Of a stretch of DNA of 64,000 nucleotides, positions 1 to 10,824 are shown piece by piece (position 1 is the stretch's first letter; the number at the start of each line of letters is the position of its first letter). Source of the DNA: Clavaria fumosa (taxonomy: Eukaryota > Basidiomycota > Agaricomycetes > Agaricales > Clavariaceae); NCBI GenBank assembly GCA_951802425.1, contig OX637796.1, forward strand, positions 4,526,001 to 4,590,000, written 5' to 3'. The notes below the pieces were generated by a model. It was given only the letters and a program-made list of their open reading frames with translations. It made no database searches and had not been told where the DNA came from. A program made the position numbers and the translations under genes.

Positions 1-1
1 G

Positions 2-2539
2 TACTTAGACGATGTATTCGTCTTCTCCAAGACCTTGGAGGACCATGAGCATCACTTAAAGATGGTCTTTGAGACCCTCAAAGGTGCAAGCCTTTTCTTG
101 AGCAAGAAGAAGTGCTCGTTATATGCAAAGAGCGTAGATTGCTTAGGGCATATTATAGATGCCTGAGGAATCCACGTCACAGTGGATAAAATGGATAAAA
201 TCCGTAACTGGAAAACACTGACAAGTGTTAACAAGGTGCAGAGGTTCCTCGGATTAGTACAGTACATTGGACAGTTCATGCCCGATCTGTCCGCTTATAC
301 TGGCCCTTTGGCTAGTCTGTGTAGTGAAACGTGAACGTTTCACTGGAGACCACTCCATGACAAGTGCATGGAGATGATTAAGGCATTGGCGTGTAAAACG
401 CCAATATTACGCCTGGTAGACACGGTGGTACAAGAGCCAATTTGGCTCGTGTGTGACGCCTCAGTGTCGGGCATAGGGGCCATGTATGGCCAGGGAAAGA
501 CATGGGAAACCTGCTGCCCAGTGGGGTTTATGTCTAAGAGGTTCAGCCCGGCCCAGTTTAGTTATAAAACTTGGGACCGGGAGGCCTTAGCGATTGTCGA
601 ATCACTACAGAAATGGGAGGATAAACTCCTTGGTAGACGAATCAATGTGGTCACAGACCACGAAGCGCTGGGGTTCTTTAAGAACCAAATGCGCTTGTCT
701 GGCCACCAGGCCAGGTGGATGGAATACATGGAGAGGTTTGACTACTCCATCACTTACATTAAAGGCAAGAGCAACAAGGTTGTGGATGGCCTTTCGTGTT
801 ACCACATGAGTGACGTGACAGATGAGATTCATCTGGATCACGAGTATGTGAAGGCAGACGTTCGCCTTGACCCCGAAGGGGACGAGTTGCCCCGCGGACG
901 CCTGGAGGAGGTGTGCGCACTACAAGTACGTGCACCTGCCGCGGACCAGGAGACCGAGCAGGAGCAACCGCCGCCTGTGCCCCAAGCGGACGGGGAGGTG
1001 AGGGACGAGATGCTCGTGCCCTTAAGGCCCCGCATGGAAGGGGGGGATAGCAGGATGCTGCAAAGCATCTGTGACAGCTATGAACAGGATCGCCTGTTCA
1101 AAATAATAGTGGAAAAACCAGAAAACTACACCGGTTTTAAGATCAGGGAGGACCTGATCTTCTCCGAGAATAAAAAGGGAGACGAGGTGCTCTGCATACC
1201 CCATACCCTTCATGAAGGGAAAAGCATCCCTGGAACGATAATCCAAGAAGCCCATGCGGTCCTAGGACACATGGGGTCACGGATAACGGCGGATTATGTC
1301 CGTCGGTACTACTGGTGGCCATCTGTGTCTAAAGACATCGATAAGTTTTGTATGTCATGCGGCGTGTGCCAGACGAGCAAGACTTTGCCGCAGAAGCCGC
1401 AAGGGCTTCTACACACCCTTCCGATCCCCAGGCAGCCCTGGGAATCAATAGGAATGGACTTCGTAGGTCCATTTCCTATGTCAAAAGAGGCGGACTACCT
1501 CTGGGTGGTGATCTGCTGCCTCACTTCTCTGGTACACCTAGTACCAGTTACTGTGTCGGTAATGGCAGCAGAGCTAGCCTGGCTCTTTCTAACTCATGTA
1601 GTGAGACTACATGGGTTGCCAGGGTCGATTGTGTCCGATTGTGACCCGAGGTTTACATCTGCCTTCTGGCAGGAAACACACTGACTACTCAGTGTTAAGC
1701 TGCGGATGTCCACAGCTTTCCATCCACAGATGGATGGAGCGACGGAATGGTCGATCCGATCTGTGTCTCAGATCCTATGATCTGTGGTCCAACCGGACCA
1801 GACGGATTGGGCAGAGCAAGTCCCAATGGTCAAATTCGCCATTAACACATCAATAAATGCATCGACAGGGTTTGCCCCGTTTGAGCTCACCTATGGGTAC
1901 ATGCCCCAGATGATGGCAGAGTTGCCAGATGACCTCCGGGCGGTGCCCAGAGGGGTAAGGATGTTTGCGGAGAAAGCTGTGCTCAACCTTGCAATGGCGC
2001 ATGATGCGATTATAGAAAGTCATGTCCACCAGACGTTTTACACTAACCAGCGTAGACGGGCAGAGCACCTGTTTAGAGAGGGAGAATTAGTCTACCTCTC
2101 AACGGAGAACTTGAATCTCCCTAAAAAACGAGCTAGAAAGCTCATGCCGAAGTTTATTGGGCCATACCCAATACGGTCGTGTAGACCAGAATCGTCTATG
2201 TACAAGCTGGAGCTCCCTGACTCACTAAAGTCGAGGAGAATCCATCCGACATTCCATGTCAGCCGGTTGCGGCGACATGAACCGAACGACGACACATTGT
2301 TCCCACATTGTGAAGTGAAAGTCTTTTATGACTTTGGTGTGGATTCAAAGGAGGAATGGCTAGTAGACACCATTATTGGCCATAGGTGGGAAGGCTGCCA
2401 CCTGGAATGCGAGGTTCGATGGAACCTTGGGGATACGACTTGGGAGCCATACATGGGAGTCAAAGAGCTGGCTGCTCTAGACCACTACCTTGAGTTGCAA
2501 GGGGTGGAGTCGTGGAGGGCGCTGCCTAGGCACCCTTGA
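2..2539 (+). pseudogene. Element A pol (RT end, RNase H, integrase, chromodomain)
   Basis: The frame opens on the RT catalytic motif YLDDVFVF. RNase H follows (CDASVSGIGA, then WDREALAIVESLQKWE and VVTDHEAL). Next come the integrase zinc finger (H-x-H-C-x2-C, near residues SCGVCQTSK), the integrase core (GMDFVGPF, SDCDPRF, DGATE) and a C-terminal chromodomain (EEWLVDTIIGHRW ... WEPYMGVKEL). One frame runs the whole length but is broken by TGA at 164, 332, 1682 and 1778. By comparison with related pol proteins, three stand where Arg is expected and one where Trp is expected. No frameshift was needed to follow it, so decay is by point mutation only. It is a dead copy. Confidence 0.85.
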
Positions 2540-2704
2540 GCAGAGTGCAGACGGAGCGCCCGCGTGGAGTAGTAAACGCGATTGAGCCAGACCGCGGGGT
2601 CATTAGCAACAGTGAGTAAGTCACGTGGTGGCTCCACCATAAGGTACAAAACCTTAAGAGGGCCCACCCTCTTTTTCTCTTTTTCTTCATCAGCCATTTT
2701 TACA

Positions 2705-4840
2705 ATGGATGATCCGATGGGGGAAACCCCATCCCCTCGCGCTACCTGTGCTGCCGCTGCTACTGCTACTGCCACCATCCCTGGCTTCGCGCCAGGGAAC
2801 TCGCTGCCAACGAGCATCGTCAGAACAGCTGGGTTGTCCCAGCCGTCGTTGTCGCAAGGGGAGGAAACTCTCCCCTGGGTCCAGGATTGCATGATCCATG
2901 CGATCACCCACGGATCCCGGTGCACTCAGTGTATCGGATTCCGTCGCCACATCTTCGAGTCGCTGCTGCACTCAGACAAAGTGTTTCAATAAACATTTAA
3001 GGGAGTGCAGGAAAGCGCGAAGTGTGAGCTCGAGCCGGAGCTCGGGATGATGCAGCGCAAGTTGGATGACTTGCATGAAGAGTATGAGAAGGGCAATGCC
3101 CTTTGTGCCGGGCACCGGCAAAAGCTTGAAAAAGCTTATGATAGCCTGGATAAGGTCAAGAATAACCTTAGAAAGGTGCGGGAGAAGATTCTCTCCTTGA
3201 CTGAAAAGTTGGCAAGCACCAACAAGGAGCTCGCTGCGGTGCGAACTGCGGCGAAAGGGAAGGGACCAGAAAGGGATCCCTTGGAGCGGGACCCTAAAAG
3301 GGCCCGCACTGCCATCTCATACATGGACATAGCGCCACCTATGGGGGACGTGGACATCCCAATGAACGTTGAGGAGGGGTATCCCCCTCTTCCACCTGCT
3401 GGTATTAGCCAGCAGAACCCCAATGCCTCACTGAGGCATAAACGAACGTTTGCGGAGATGGTGCTTGCGCCTCTGACAAGGGGTTATCCCTTTAATGCTC
3501 CCCGCCTGGACAGGGCCCCGGATGGCTATCCTTGGCCTTCGGGGATGTCCATCAAACCCGGCACATGGGTCGTTGAGTTGAAGACGGTTGAGGAGGTGAT
3601 AGCCCTCAACCAGCAGGCGCATCATGGAGCGCCTGATGGCAGTTACGATATGACTGCCATGATGAAGATGTGTTGGGCCATTAAGGAGGCCCAGAAGAAC
3701 ATGGCAGCAGGAAAGCTGCCTATGCCAGTTGAGGACTGGCTATTGAGGAACTGGAGGGTTCCTGCTGGCGTCGAGAAATCGGCAGACCGGGTGGCACACC
3801 ATCTGCAGGGGCAGATGTTGCGAGAGAGCGGAGGGATGGGTGACCCATCCCTGAGGACAGAAACCTCGGGGGTCGCAGGAGGGGGAGCACCCTCCTACCC
3901 ATCATACCAGACATTGCCATTGACAGCGGCAAGAGTGATTGTGCCTCCTCCCATTAGGGAGTTCATAGAGGCTGGGGAGCCGATGCTTCCCCAAGAGATG
4001 TGGCTCTCCTTTGTAGGGGAGAAGGGGGAAATTCCCCCTATGAATCCAAAAGGCGACAGAGGCGCAGTGTCAGACCTGCGCTGCTGGGCCACCGACATAA
4101 GGATGGGCAGAGCGGCTGTCCTTGGCATTGATAAAGATGGGGACTCACCCCTGTCTTTTGCACACAAGGTGGCCATCTGGCACACCATAATGGCGTGTGC
4201 ACCATCCTGGGCCCGAATGCGGTGCCTGTTCCTAGCTATGGCCGTAGCCCTCTTTGTGTCAAAGGGGGCATATGCGCAGGCCATCAAAGGGAGAGTCCTC
4301 CCTGTACGACGTTCCAGACACTGGAACACTAAAATAATGCTAACGGTCATGCAGACAATCGAAGCATTTGCAGACTCTGGAGTCTCCATTGAGGAAACGG
4401 AGCTCTGGGACGAATTTGTACTCGCGTAGGCACGCGAGTACATGCGAAAGGGGAATGCCCCCTTGGACGACGATATCCAGCTAGCACTGGGTGAACGGGA
4501 GAAGCCTCCCATACCGCCCCGGACATACGCACTGCTAGAGTGCATAGGGTGCGGGGCGCATCCGTGCTGTCTTCGGATGAGCGAGAGGACGGGAGACGAA
4601 CGGAGGGGCAATGTGCCCCTGGACGATGGTGGAAGTACCTCCACTGTTAAAAACCCCCTAGGGTTACCTATTGGGGGTTTAACAATATCCCAGACAGAGG
4701 GTGCAGAGCCCTCTCAAAAACAAAAGAAAGCGGCTAAGTCATCAGCCGCTAAGGCCGCAAAGAGGCCTGTGGTGTCATCGCTCGACTGGAGCAACAACGA
4801 GGGCGAGCCGCCGTGTGACTACGAGCAGGGCTCAGACTAA
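2705..4840 (+). pseudogene. Element A post-pol ORF (coiled-coil protein, function unknown)
   Basis: A long frame of about 711 codons lies between the pol stop and the 3' LTR. It is broken only by TAA at 2990 and TAG at 4427; the three open blocks are in the same frame. I chose the ATG at 2705. The N-terminal part has a Cys pair (CTQC near 2930) that looks like the remnant of a small zinc-binding motif. A charged heptad-like region at 3040-3240 predicts a coiled coil (KLEKAYDSLDKVKNNLRKV). A Pro-rich linker and a conserved-looking domain to 4429 follow (PPPIREFIEAGEP; WIRC-type aromatic residues), then a basic Lys/Ala tail. It occupies the place where some gypsy elements carry env or accessory ORFs, but I see no signal peptide and no convincing membrane anchor. 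Function is not recognised. Confidence 0.6.
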
Positions 4841-5135
4841 GCATCCGAGCTCTTAAAAATATGCCTACCCCACAGGACGAGACAGCAGCACTTGGGGCAC
4901 CCCCCACCGGGGCATGCCGCTCGTGACACACTGTCCAACTGGGGGCAGGTCACGCAGACCACCGGGTAGGACCCATCAGCATCAGGCGAAGGCCCCAGGA
5001 GGGGATTGCACCCGGTGACATGGCGGTAACCCTGCCCAAGGGGATGCGCCCCTTGTAAATTATTAAACGATCCTGCTTGTTGTCCCGCACTGCCCGCGCA
5101 TCGTCTCTGGTTAGGGCCTCTCTGGTGGGGGAGGG

Positions 5136-5360
5136 TGTAAGGCTATAGGCCTTTTCTATTCTTTTATTATATAAGCTACCTACCCTAATAGTCTACTAGC
5201 ATAGCCGCTTAGGCTATGCTTACATCAGCGGCCCCTAGAGGGCCACTCGCCTATATATATTGCATCGCGACTGTACCGAGAGGGTAGATCCCTCTACCTA
5301 GAACTACTATACTCAATATACAGTTGAGTCTGGTTCTTTTGAGGGATAGAAAGTATTACA
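5136..5360 (+). repeat. 3' LTR of element A (225 bp)
   Basis: The LTR starts TGTAA and ends TTACA, a perfect terminal inverted repeat, and is preceded by a purine tract (GGTGGGGGAGGG, 5124-5135). A TATA-like CTATATATATTG lies at about 5252. A second copy of exactly the same length, in opposite orientation, is at 48237-48461, which fixes both ends. Between the pol/ORF region and the LTR (4841-5123) I see only non-coding sequence. Confidence 0.9.
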
Positions 5361-5932
5361 CTCAGCAACTGGACAGACACCATTCTTCCTTGACTATGGG
5401 TGCCACCCATGGAATGGGGGACTCTGCCCACCTTCAGAGGTAAACCCAGCAGCAGATGAGTGGATGGCTAAGCTCACGGAGTCCCGAAGAGCAGCCAAGG
5501 AGGCAATGGAGAAGGCGGCGGCAGCGATGAAAAAGAGTTATGATGTTGGCAAGTGCCCAAGCTGTGAGTACTCTAAGGGAGACCTGGTCTGGCTAGATAC
5601 CCGGAACCTCAAGATGGACCAGCCCTCCAAGAAGCTTGACCATAAGCAAGCAGGATCCTTCACCATTGAAGAGAAGGTGGGACCAGCAGGGTATCAGCTC
5701 AGACTCTCCTGGGCATGGCGCATCCATCGGGTCTTCAATGAGTTGCTGTTGATGCCATACCACCCCCCTTCCTTCCCTTCCCAGAACCTGCCTCCCCCTC
5801 CACCCCCTACAATTCATGATGACCACCTGGAGTACAATGTGGAGGCAATCCTTGATGTAGGTGGGATGTGGGGTGAAGTACTTGGTGAAGTGGTTGGGAT
5901 ACCGAGTGGAGGAAAACACTTGGGAGCCCCAT

Positions 5933-6511
5933 TGTCAGTCCGAGTCCCTCACAGAAGCGAGAAGGGGAAAGAAGCTCGATTTCAACGTGAGGACCTACAC
6001 TCATTACAAAGGCGTTATATATACTGGGGGAGGGGGCTGTGTAGGGAGTGAGTCATAAGTAAGAGAAACGAGGCTACACGCTCTGAGTCGCGCGGGACAG
6101 GGGAGGCAATAAAGGGAAAAGGGGATGCCGAATAAGGAAGGTAGCGGCGAGGTACGAATGTGGGGAGGACGACAGAGGGAATGCTTGGCGCGGTCTTGGC
6201 TGCCCGAGGGGAGACCTCAATTAAGCTCGTTTAGGTTAGATTGGTTGATGGGGGACGTCAGAGGCATTTTTGCTGATCCGCCTCCATCACGAATTGCAGA
6301 GTGTGGGAAATCGCAAGGAACGTGGGTGGGGGCACGTGATGGGTGCTGGTCGTGGGTCTATAAGCGCCAGGGGAGTCGCGAGTGTGGGGTTGAGGTCGCG
6401 GGCGGGCGCTTAAGGTCGTGAATAGTCACGTGATCCCATACTCGGTCCTCATAGCTAGATCCTAGCGCATTGCGGACTTGGTGACGGCGGCTTATGTAAT
6501 GGATCCTGACA
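5933..6511 (-). repeat. 3' LTR of element C (579 bp)
   Basis: Ends are TGTCAG...CTGACA on either strand. On the minus strand it contains a TATA box (about 6029-6038) and, about 35 nt downstream, the segment CACGTTGAAAT that matches the primer site. It also carries CACGTG/CACATG-type E-boxes and a TTATGTAAT motif near its start. The purine tract on the minus strand immediately upstream (positions 6512-6525) marks the start of plus-strand DNA synthesis. Confidence 0.9.
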
Positions 6512-6522
6512 TGGCCCCCTCC

Positions 6523-9500
6523 TCAAGGCTGGGCGTCTCGACCGGCCAATCGCGCCTTGTCTGGGTGTTTGAGGAAGAAGTCGCGGAGGAGAGTTGCGGT
6601 GTTGGTAAGGTTCTGGCGGGGTTCCCAAGTATTCTCTTCGATGGGGTAGTCTTGCCACTTTACCAGATACTTCACTCCTCATCCTACTTTCTTCACATCC
6701 AGGATCTCTTCAACCTCATACTCCAAATGGTCGTCGTCGATGGTCGGGGGGGGCGGAGGTGGTCGGGCTTGAGAAGCGAAAGAAGGAGGGATGAACGGGG
6801 TGAGGAGCAACTCATTAAATACGTCATGAATTCGCCAGGCCGGGGGCAGTTTGAGGCGATATCCAGCTGGCCCCACCTTCTCTATGATAGCGAAGGGTCC
6901 AGCGCGTTTGTTGTCGAGTTTCTTGTTTGGGTGGTCCATTTTCAAGTTTCGCGTGTCAAGCCAAACTAAGTCTCCCTTCCCATACTCGCGGCTAGGTCGC
7001 TTTCCGCCGTCGTAGTTTTTCTTCATTGCTAGCGCAGCTTTCTCCATGGCCTCTTTGGCAGCGCGTCGCGACTCTTCCAACTTCGCCATCCACTCATCCG
7101 CAGCTGACTTTCTGGGGGATTCCGTGGTTCCGGAATACTCGGTCGCGGAGGATCCTCGCAGCTCCCAGGCTCGTCAAGTCGAAACCGATCGCTTCGATGA
7201 GGGTGCGCTTGGTGAATTTGTCGACGATTACAAGGATGGAGTCAAATCCGCGGGACTGTGGTAACGGTCCTACTATGTCCCAGCTGATTGCCCACCATGG
7301 GCCGTTTGGGACTGGGTGCGGGTACAGAGGCGCGGCGCGTTTGGTTCAATCGGGCTTGGTTCTCTGACAACCTTCGCACCCGGATACGTACTTCTCCACA
7401 TCCTTCACCATCTCGGGCCACCAGTAGGCCTTGACCATTGCGGCTTTCATTTTCTTTTTTCCGGGGTGTCCTGCGGTGGGGAGGTCGTGTTCGTAGTTGA
7501 GCACCACCTCGCGAACGCTTGCGGGTATCCACACAGTGTTGTTTCTCCACCAAAGCCCAAGGCGGTCTCGCGTCCAACTGTCATCAATCTCCGTGGGCTT
7601 CGTGACATATTCCGCGCTCTTTTTCTGGAGGAGTGTCTCCATTTCCGAGGTAAAGCTAGCGCGTACGTCCATGTCGGCGGGTAGCATCTGGACGGGGGCA
7701 TCTTCCTCGGCAGCGTCTCCGTAGTCTGGCCTTCGCGAGAGGGTATCGGCTTTGGTGTTGCTTTTGCCTGTGCGATACTTGATCTCGAAGTCGAAACTCT
7801 GGAGTTCTCCGTACCAGCGTACCTGTCGTGGTTTCAGTTTTTGGGGCTTTCTGAAGTATTGCAGGTTGGCGTGGTCCGTCCAAATCTCGAAGGTCTTGTC
7901 CACTCCCACTAGATACGCTCTCCACTCTCTTAGAGCCCTGATGACCGCGAGGAGTTCTTTATCGTAGACATCATAGTTTTTCTCGGCGGCTGTGAGGGCC
8001 TCGGAGATGTAGTCGACCAGTCTCCAGGTTCCATCAGGCTGCTGCTGTGAAAGAACACCACCCGTCGCGAGGTTGCTCACGTCCGTTTCTACCTTCCACC
8101 TGCCCGAGTCCTGGGGTAGGGCGAGGACCGGGGCTGAGACAAGCGCTCCTTTCACATCCAGAAAAGCCGCGACCTGTTCGCTCTGCCAACACCAGGGGAC
8201 ATTGCCGGTGAGCTTAAACAGGGGTTTGGCTCGCGTGGACAAGTTGGGGATGAATCTCCGCAAGTGGTTGACCATTCCGAGGAAGCGTTGGAGTTCTTTG
8301 ACGTTTCGGGGCACTGGCCAGTTTCGGATAGCTTCTGCCTTGGCCGGGTCATGCTCGAGGCGATTGTGCGAGAGCCTGAGCCCAAGGTAGAACACCTCAG
8401 CCTTCTCGAACTCACATTTGCTTAGCCGGAGGCACAGCCCATTCTCGCGGAATCTTTGCAAGACTCGGTCCATCCAGTAACAGTGGGTCACGAGGTCATC
8501 CGCGAAGATGATGACGTCATCGATGTACGCGAGGACGTGTCCGCCGGCAATCTCCTCTCTCAGAATGTGGTTCATGAATCTCTGGAAGGTTGCGGGGGCA
8601 TTCTGGAGTCCGAACCACATTACCGTAGGTTCAAACTAGCCTCGCGACGTTAAGAACGCGCATCTCTCCTGGTGCCCCTCCCACAACCTCATAGACGGGA
8701 ATCCCCCCTTCGCATCAATCTTGGAGAAGACCTTGGCTCCCCGCAGCTTGTCTACACAGTCGCGGATGCGTGGTAGTGGTAACTTATCTTTGATCAGGAA
8801 TGAGTTGAGGCGCGAATAGTCGATGATCGGTCGGAGTTTGTCCTTTTCTCGCTTGAAAAAGAACGGACTGGCATAGGGCGACTTGGAAGGTCTTATCCTC
8901 CCTGATGCGAGCTGTTCATCGATCCACCTGTTCATCTCAATCGTCTCCTCTCTCGTCAGCGAATATAGCTTGGAGGATAAGTGACCGGGATCTTCACGAA
9001 ACTCAATTTTGATGTTGAAGTCAGGTCACGGTTTGGGCAACTCGTCCCACTTGGCTTCACTAAAGACTGTTGGGTATAGCGACGGCCAGTCAGGCATGTC
9101 TCCGGAGTCCGAAAAGCGGATATCCATGGTTGTTCGTAGTGCATTGTCCCAATCACTGCTCTTTGGATAGGCCCAGGGACTCGCGAGGTGCGGGTCGAAG
9201 TGGCAACTTGCGGGGCAGCGTTTGAAGGAGACTTTCCCCAGTGGCCAATCGATCTCAGGGTTGTGTTTGGATAGCCAGTCGTGTCCCAGGATGATTTTGT
9301 GTGACTTGGCTGTTCCGAGCAAGAAGTGTATTCGCTCTTGGTGGTCTCCTATAGTCAACAGGAGGTCGATGCCATAGCGAATAGGCCCGCTCTTGTTTGC
9401 CGATCCATCCACATTGTATACTTTGATCGGGTTCTGTAGCGGCACCGGTTCCAGTCCGAGCTCCCTGCACCAGGCTAGGTCCATGAAGCAGTTAGTACAT

Positions 9501-9780
9501 CCCGAATCGATCAGGACTTTAACGCCTCCCCATTCAGCCGTGGTTAGAGTCTCAAAGTGCGCCGGTAGGGTCAACTCTCTCTTTCGCCTCTGTGGTTTCT
9601 CCTCTGCGACCTTTGTTGTTCTGTTGTCCTCAAGTTCATTCGCGCTCCGGGCATGTCTCCGTTGCAAGATCGTATATTTGGGTATACTTGCTATGGGTAC
9701 AGGGGCGGGGGCGGGAACGAGACTTGTACTGTTACAGAGACGCCAGTTCGGACTTACTGCGTCTCTCCTCCAAAACCCTG
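6523..9780 (-). pseudogene. Element C pol (protease, RT, RNase H, deleted integrase, chromodomain)
   Basis: Pol is in the -1 frame relative to gag and overlaps its end (gag stop at 9754). It shows the aspartic protease (DSGCTNCFMD), RT (PIIDYSRLN; YIDDVIIFADDL), RNase H (ETDVSNLATGG, WTDHANLQYF), the integrase HHCC finger (NYEHDLPTAGHPG ... CEGCQRTKPD), the first catalytic Asp (SWDIVGPLPQ) and a chromodomain. In-frame stops: TGA near 9027, TAG near 8637, TGA near 7346 and TGA near 6677; the TGAs sit where related copies have Arg. At about 7113 the reading jumps from GIPQKV directly to SAADEWMAK. This deletes roughly 107 codons that carry the second Asp and the Glu of the integrase D,D,E triad. 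Confidence 0.85.
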
Positions 9781-10824
9781 CTCCTGGATGGGAGCCGGCG
9801 GGAGCTGTTGTTGGTGTTGCTGGGCCTGTGGGGCACCAGCCATCTGCCTCTCTCTCTCGTAGATCGCGAGCCTGTCGCGAAGTAGCGCGAGTTCGTTCTC
9901 GTATTCTTCCACCTCTACTGGGCCAGGGACCATCGCGCGAACCTGCGGTCTCGGGACATAGGGTCGCGAGTCCGGGAGGTGGCAGTTGCGGGCGATGTGT
10001 CCTATCTGGCCACAGCGGAAGCATCGACGCTCGGCCGCAGGAGCTCGCGTCTGGTCTACGATCATCCGGTCACCGGCACCAGTGGGACGGGGCATGATCT
10101 GTGGAACAGGAGCGCATTGCTGCTGTTGCGGAGCGGAGGGGAAGCGAGGCGCGGGTCGCGGGGGGTTCGGGTTCGGATAGCGCAGGGGTGTTGGCAGTGG
10201 TCGCGACTGTTGGAACTGAGGCGGGGCCGGGCGGCTGGCGTTCTGTTCGCGGATGATCGCGTCAAGCCGTCGTTGCTGAGCGTCCAGGGTCTCGACCAGA
10301 TGTTTCCACTGGGCATAGGTAACTGGCATGGGGTTGACATTGTAGACCCGCGTGGTCAACCTCCGGTTGAGATTAGTCTCCAGCCAGTGGATGAGCACGT
10401 CAGAGTCGTCGACCGGGTCCAGTTCCGCCTTGCGCATCAGCGTTTCGAAGAGAGCGAAGAACTCCGCGGCTTCCAGTGCTCCCTGTTTCAGCTTCGCTAT
10501 GTCGTTCAGGGCGGTCGCGGTAATGTTTGGGTCGTCGAAGGCTCTCCGCAGATCCACAACGAAATCTTCCCAAGTCCCTGCCACTCCAGCATTCAGGATC
10601 TCGTCACCTCGCATGTTCGCCCATTCCGCTGCGAACCCTTCTCCTGTAATCTTACTCAGCGCAAATAGGATCTTGTTCAGGTCACTGGCATAGAGCCCCT
10701 GGTTTCCCAGGAACTGTAGTCGGAGGGACCTGAGGAAGGTCCGGAAGTTCTTCTTGTTTCCATCAAAAGAAGGAACGGCTAGGTCCAGCCTCGGCATTGG
10801 GGCTGCGGGGACGGCGTCCGCCAT
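9754..10824 (-). CDS. gag: Element C Gag polyprotein
   Basis: An uninterrupted 356-residue frame starting at an ATG. The N-terminal half is the Ty3-type Gag (retrotransposon gag/capsid) domain (FDGNKKNFRTFLRSLRLQF, residues 18-36; FAAEWANM; LETNLNRRLT). A Pro/Gln-rich linker follows. A CCHC zinc knuckle (CFRCGQIGHIARNC, about residues 272-285) would bind element RNA. The C-terminal tail is a short charged helix. It ends TAA just after a motif conserved at the gag end of sister elements (GFGGETQ here; DFGDEVQ, DFGDKAQ elsewhere). Pol must be reached by a shift into the -1 frame in the short overlap. This is one of the few retroelement reading frames in the window without a stop. Confidence 0.88.
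   Translation of the reverse strand: MADAVPAAPMPRLDLAVPSFDGNKKNFRTFLRSLRLQFLGNQGLYASDLNKILFALSKITGEGFAAEWANMRGDEILNAGVAGTWEDFVVDLRRAFDDPNITATALNDIAKLKQGALEAAEFFALFETLMRKAELDPVDDSDVLIHWLETNLNRRLTTRVYNVNPMPVTYAQWKHLVETLDAQQRRLDAIIREQNASRPAPPQFQQSRPLPTPLRYPNPNPPRPAPRFPSAPQQQQCAPVPQIMPRPTGAGDRMIVDQTRAPAAERRCFRCGQIGHIARNCHLPDSRPYVPRPQVRAMVPGPVEVEEYENELALLRDRLAIYERERQMAGAPQAQQHQQQLPPAPIQEQGFGGETQ

Larger units (their letters stand above)
1..5360 (+). mobile_element. Ty3/gypsy chromovirus element A, 3' part
   Basis: This is the 3' part of an LTR retrotransposon whose 5' half lies left of the window. Reading along the plus strand it shows the end of reverse transcriptase, RNase H, integrase, a chromodomain, a long additional ORF, a purine-rich tract (5124-5135) and a 3' LTR (5136-5360). 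The sequence right of the LTR resumes in the middle of another element's integrase, so A is inserted into element B1. The target duplication cannot be checked because the left junction is outside the window. A is clearly a different family from elements B to H: its LTR and post-pol organisation are unlike theirs. Confidence 0.85.

Noticed and set aside
2705..4840. env gene of a gypsy retrovirus-like element
   Set aside because: No signal peptide, fusion region or C-terminal anchor; coiled coil and basic tail suggest an intracellular protein.
9740..9790. Classical -1 slippery heptamer at the gag-pol junction
   Set aside because: No X-XXY-YYZ sequence is shared by C, D and E in the overlap, so I do not claim a specific frameshift site.
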